DNA of 64,000 nucleotides from Synchiropus splendidus. Its lineage: Eukaryota; Chordata; Actinopteri; Syngnathiformes; Callionymidae. Below are positions 34,907-64,000 of the stretch, one piece after another; within the stretch, counting starts at the first letter, position 1; each line of letters starts with the position of its first letter. The notes beneath the pieces were generated by a model. The model had not been told where the DNA came from. It worked only from the letters and a program-made list of their open reading frames with translations, and made no database searches. A program made the position numbers and the translations under genes. Location of the stretch: contig NC_071351.1 in the NCBI RefSeq assembly GCF_027744825.2, positions 12,349,501-12,413,500 of the forward strand. Direction: 5' to 3'.

Positions 34907-34968
34907 TATTTATACTCCCAAATCTCCATATGAATGTGTGGGTCTTGGGCTAGTTGGAGGTTCTCACA
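34907..34968 (-). promoter_or_regulatory. Promoter of her copy 2: TATA box and paired CSL sites
   Basis: On the minus strand TGTGAGAA (34961-34968) matches the CSL consensus YGTGRGAA. After exactly 16 bases comes GACCCACA (34937-34944), a 6 of 8 match to the inverted site. TATAAATA follows at 34907-34914. This is the same order and spacing as at copy 1. A CCAAT box (AGCCAATGAG) lies upstream at about 34976-34985. Confidence 0.7.
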
Positions 34969-34985
34969 GTCTCTCAGCCAATGAG

Positions 34986-36908
34986 AAGGCTGGGAAGGGC
35001 TTTGAGGAACGCTGGGCTGCCACATGCTCAATGAAGTGTTTATAGCCTTGGGGACAATGACTGTGTCTCCGGGGAGCAGGTGGAGGAATAGACTGTGAGA
35101 GAAAAGGCCCGGGCTGGGGATGAGGAGGGGGACCTGGGAGACTGACCCAGTGCTTGTGTTGATATGGGAAAGTGGTGACCTCGGAGCGAAGCGCGCCGCT
35201 CTCTCATGTCATCTCCACCGCAGCGTAATTGAGCACAAAGTGCTTCTGCCACCAGGCACACGCGGCTCTTTGAGCCCTGTCGAATAGACCGACATGCAGG
35301 CGCAGCAGACTTCTCAGCTTCCCGCCAAAAATAATCTCCCTGATGGAGAAAGTGTGGACGCTGACTCCATTTCTGGACCAAACGTCAGCAAGCCAATTCT
35401 GGAGACCCTCACTTCTCGTATCAATTTATACACAGCAGTGTTGTAATATTTTCACCTGCTTCAGAAGTTCACCTCAGCTGCATCATCCCACTGTCATTAT
35501 TTAGACTTTTCAAATCCGGTGATATGAATGAAAATAAAAAGAAGCTGACCATGAGAAAGAAGATAAAAATAATGTGACATTATCGGCATCACTACCGCGT
35601 GTACTACATGATGTATTTTATACACATATGAAATATTTCTACTGTGTCTCTTCACTATTATTGCACTGCAACTACCACTGTTTCTCCATGTCATTTTATG
35701 ATCATGACCACTGGCTGTTATTCTGTGTTATACTACTATTAAAGATCTAAATATTACATCAGATATAACAGTAAAGTTATAACAAAAAGTTTTAGACTTA
35801 GGTTTGGATATCTAAAATGTTTGCAAATAACACAAAAATCTCATCTAAAATGCCATATTGAGATTAAAAAAACAACTTTAAAAGGTATATTGTACACTCT
35901 AACACCTGTGGAGGGTGGAAAACCATGTCTGTGGCCTCCACAAATGTGTCGCCAAAATCGTTTGATCTGTCAGCTCAGATTTGCTGCTGGATCTGAGAAG
36001 TGCTTCCACTGTAAACCCACCAACCGTGTCCACACTCCCAGCACACTCTCCCACACGCACACACTCACACACACACCCCCTCCGCTCGCACAGCTGGCTG
36101 ACCTGCCTGCCGCTGGCCACGTCTCAGTCACACGCTTCTTTCCTGTCTGCAGTGAACGTGGGAGAGGCTGCGCTCCCAAGCTTCCCACACTTCAGTGTTA
36201 ATGACACTGAGGCCGGCTGCACAAAGGAAGTGTGCCCCATTGAACAAAGATTGAGTGACCAGCCCCCACCCCTCCCAGCACACACACTCACGGGAACGCA
36301 GGGCTGTCAACAGGGCTTCCAGGCACACCATCTGGACCAATCTTCAACTATTGTCAGCCGATCAAGCAGTGGAGATGTTCACCGTGAGAACTGGAGGGCC
36401 TGAAACAGAGACACAAGTTAATGTGGAAGAATGTGGGTGAGGCTGGCCTACATGTGAATTAAGTTGCATTGCTTTTTACTTTTTTTCCGCCCAACAAAAA
36501 ATGTACACAAACAATAAACACATGCTTTGCGGATAGAAGAATCAGTTATGACTGTACAAGTAAAAATTTTTTTTTTAAATAATAGCCTCATACAGACACA
36601 TTTAAAAGCAACTTTTTTTTTTTTTGCATATAAATGTGGATTGTTTAATAATACTGTGTACACAACATGCTGCAATGCTTGCAACCCTTCTGTTTTATAG
36701 ACAGGCCTGAGGCAGATGTTTTCACCCAGCGTTCCCACAACATATCATTCCCATCAACACAATAACAAGGATGTCTCTATTCATCACTGGAGGCAGACAG
36801 CGAGGGATCCACTCCCACTGGCTGGTTTGAATTCAGCCCCATTGAACGGCATAACTCGGCTAATTTATTCACTATTGTCATAAAGGTTGCTTGTGATTGG
36901 TCCGTCGC
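34986..36908. other. Intergenic region between her copy 2 and the small gene
   Basis: No gene is supported. A CA-rich stretch lies at about 36030-36078. A paired CSL site lies at 36157-36189. Poly-T/poly-A runs occur around 36570-36625. Confidence 0.6.
36157..36189. promoter_or_regulatory. Head-to-head paired Su(H)/CSL site (SPS-like)
   Basis: CGTGGGAG (36157-36164) and TTCCCACA (36182-36189) face each other across 17 bases. TTCCCACA is a full consensus on the minus strand and CGTGGGAG has one mismatch. Inverted pairs at 15-17 bases are the layout used for cooperative Notch-complex dimers. It lies about 0.8 kb before the TATA box of the small gene and 1.3 kb upstream of her copy 2. Confidence 0.5.
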
Positions 36909-36958
36909 TGTGAGAACCAGGGCTTTAAATTGTTAACCCACTGCATAGACGTATAAAA
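36909..36958 (+). promoter_or_regulatory. Promoter of the small gene: CSL-like sites and TATA box
   Basis: A CCAAT box in reverse (GATTGG, about 36896-36901), a consensus CSL octamer TGTGAGAA (36909-36916), an ACCCAC half-site (36936-36941) and TATAAAA (36952-36958) lie within 65 bases. The start codon is 61 bases downstream of the TATA box. The layout resembles the promoter of her copy 2. Confidence 0.65.
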
Positions 36959-37018
36959 AGAAAAGCACAGACTCGACATCATCTGACGGAGTTGAGGAGG
37001 CCTGGACAGACCAGAACC

Positions 37019-37685
37019 ATGAGAGATCAAGACACAACGTAAGATTAAACTCATGTTAGACATCAATGACTGTGAGCTTAAATTGTGTTTTGATAATGTC
37101 ATGAATAATTACAGTGTAACAACATTTTTTAACATTGAATTAGGTCGATTTCATAAAAAGAAGAGTTGGCAGTTAAAAGAATTGATAGTGGTTCTGAAAG
37201 TAGCGATATGATGTGCTACACATAACGTTATTGCACTTACTTTTCGGAAAATAAATCAACAAAACCGGTGAATAAAATACAGTAAAATACAACAGTTACC
37301 GAAATGCATTGTGGATGTGTGACGTAAAGGCCGCACTGCCATCTACTGGCGGAAGCGAGTCACTGCGGTTCATCTTAGTCAAAAAAATGAATATAACATC
37401 ATGAATTTAAACATATACTGAGCGCTTTAATTTGTCTTCCTCAGCCGTGGTAAGATGATGATTCTGGAGAGGAAGTGCGCTGACGGAGCAGGGCGGGTTC
37501 GGTCGGCGCTGGAGCGCCAGCTCAGCTCTGGGATGTCCAGCTCCGATGTGTGGGACAAAACAGTGTCACTGTTGTCCATAAGGAAGGCGCTGATTTTCCA
37601 GAACGGCTTCACGAGATCATCCAGAGAAACCATGCGGCTGTTCCCTTCTCCTGCAGATGATGTGGCACCGCTGTGTTGCCAGTGA
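37019..37685 (+). CDS. Small unidentified protein, 86 residues, two exons
   Basis: Exons 37019-37038 and 37445-37685, joined by GTAAGA and TTCCTCAG, give 261 bases and an 86-residue protein starting MRDQDTTRGKMMILERKCAD. The model is supported by a TATA box 61 bases before the ATG, clean splice sites with a codon split across them, an open second exon and an AATAAA at 37869-37874. The protein is basic in its first half (RVRSALERQLSSG), then has an amphipathic stretch (SDVWDKTVSLLSIRKALIF) and a Pro/Cys tail ending APLCCQ. There is no signal peptide, transmembrane segment or motif I know. It lies between the her genes and ubr4, transcribed away from the her genes. I do not recognise the family. 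Function is unknown; promoter layout suggests, but does not show, Notch control. Confidence 0.7.
37334..37352 (-). promoter_or_regulatory. CTCF-like motif in the intron of the small gene
   Basis: On the minus strand the sequence reads CCGCCAGTAGATGGCAGTG, a good fit to the CTCF core CCASYAGRKGGCAS. It could mark a domain border between the her cluster and ubr4. By eye only. Confidence 0.5.
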
Positions 37686-39092
37686 CAGCTGGACTGTTCA
37701 TGGAAACATCTATTTTGGAAATATTTTATTTTGTACGTCACAAGATGGGAAGATGTTTTTGTGTATCCACAGTGGGTTCTTTTCTGTGAAAAGATTTAAA
37801 GTCAGTCTCCAAAACGATTGTCGTATGCTACACCACATTTGTGTCTTTTTGCACATTTGTTGTGCAATAATAAAAAACAAGACCTTAATGCAGTGTCATT
37901 TTCTTTAGTAGCTATATTTAACTCGCACCAGTTTCATCTTGCGGAAATTCGACAGATCAAACAGCGATAACTCACAATGCACACACAGTAAGCAACAAAA
38001 CAGTTCTGAAGTTAAAATTTTAAACTAGTAGCTCAAAAAAGTTTAATGGACAGAACTACAAAATAAATTTGCACGAAAATGCGGCAGTTACTGTCAAACT
38101 GAATGGCGAAACATTAAATAACTGGAAGTTAGCGAATAATTCATAGGCATTAACTGTAAAAAAGCAGAAGTTTGGATTTATTTCATCTTTATTAATTCTC
38201 GGCTAAATTCGAAAAGCAGACATTCAGCAATATTTGAACAATTGCAGCAGTGTGGATCACATTTGATGGTGTCAACAATGAACCCAGTGAGCACACCATG
38301 CATTCAGCTGTGAAGGTACAAGAACCCCACATCACTGAGGAGAAAACTCAGCAGGACTTTACTTTGGACTGACTCGGTTACCGACCGTAGGATGCCTGAA
38401 GAGCACATATGGGTCTGAAAGTGCAGACAGACACATTACTCAAAGAAAAAATATCATGTAAATCTGCTTTATTGTTAATTTGAACAGTTTTGAAAACTCA
38501 ATGCAACCGAGGCAGAGCTGAACGGATGGAGAACAAATGAGTGGGGAGCTGATTTAAGTGAAAGTGAAACATTTTTTCCACTCAAATTCCAGTTAGAACT
38601 TACAAGACCAAACAAGCAGAGGTGCCACAAACCTTTAAAAAAAAAAAAAAAAAAAGTTCAAACCAAACCAACGGAGGAGAAATCCAAACGAGATAAAATC
38701 CAACGCCACTCGGGGTCAGAGCCCGACATCTAACTAACAGTAACTGGGAAACTGGAACTTCTTCGTAGCTTTTTTGCTCACATAAATAATCACAAATCAA
38801 CAGTTAAGATCTGGCTCGACGATTGTATAAGAGGTGAGGAAAAATATTCAAATCTCAAGACAAATTCGCAGGTCGACGTCTCTGAAACAACAAAGTGTGC
38901 ATGTGATTATTGAGGTGTCCAGATCGGTACACGGCTCGCAGGTACTTTTAGGCATGTCACACGAGGGGGAGGGCAGTGAGTTAGGAGGCCTTGTTTTGTC
39001 ACTATGTGTTTGTGTGCGTGTGTAAAAGAGAATTTGGTGTGAAAGCGTTAATAAGCAGGCTGTTGTGTTCGATGAATGGCGGAGGATGAACA
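37686..39092. other. Intergenic region between the small gene and ubr4
   Basis: No gene is supported. It includes the 3' UTRs of the two flanking genes and a poly-A run at about 38637-38655. I see no repeat family that I can name. Confidence 0.6.

Positions 39093-64000
<24,908 letters not shown>

Noticed and set aside
35981..36403. Open frame of 140 codons on the plus strand upstream of the small gene
   Set aside because: Its composition follows the CA repeat and the region has no gene-like signals; the paired CSL site there points to regulatory DNA.

Overview
This window is vertebrate nuclear DNA, most likely from a teleost fish with a compact genome. The evidence is spliced genes with short introns, single-gene polyadenylation signals, a fish-type T1R taste receptor, a pair of Her (Hes5-related) repressors, and fish-type nonautonomous hAT insertions. 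There is no bacterial or viral gene organisation. I cannot name the species.

Layout: 1-948 (+) is the 3' coding end of an unidentified gene. About 1350-12140 is a very large imperfect palindrome: two arms of about 4.6 kb in inverted orientation around a 1.5 kb spacer. The inner halves are almost identical and the outer parts clearly diverged. The arms hold exon-like relics of a gene I do not recognise, and the spacer holds tRNA-like tandem repeats. 14116-17831 (+) is a complete 15-exon TGM2-type transglutaminase. 19635-21966 (-) is a complete 7-exon rprd1b, convergent with it; TGM2 and RPRD1B are also neighbours in human. 23869-27520 (+) is a complete 6-exon T1R taste receptor, best matched to tas1r1. 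30074-30594 and 34235-34835 (-) are two Hes5-type her genes in tandem, each with a TATA box and a paired Su(H)/CSL-like site. 37019-37685 (+) is a small TATA-driven gene for an unrecognised 86-residue protein. 39093-64000 (-) is ubr4, the giant E3 ligase, reading from its stop codon up to a proline run that lies several hundred residues into the human protein; the 5' end is outside the window.

Functionally these are independent eukaryotic genes, not an operon: protein cross-linking (tgm2-like), RNA polymerase II CTD binding (rprd1b), amino-acid taste (tas1r1), Notch-driven neural progenitor control (her pair) and N-degron/proteostasis ubiquitination (ubr4). The items most worth following up are the palindrome with its spacer, the CSL-paired sites around the her genes and the unknown small gene, and the orphan small gene itself. 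Exon limits were placed by hand from splice signals and family similarity. The spliced lengths of tgm2-like, rprd1b, tas1r1 and both her genes are exact multiples of three, which supports those models.
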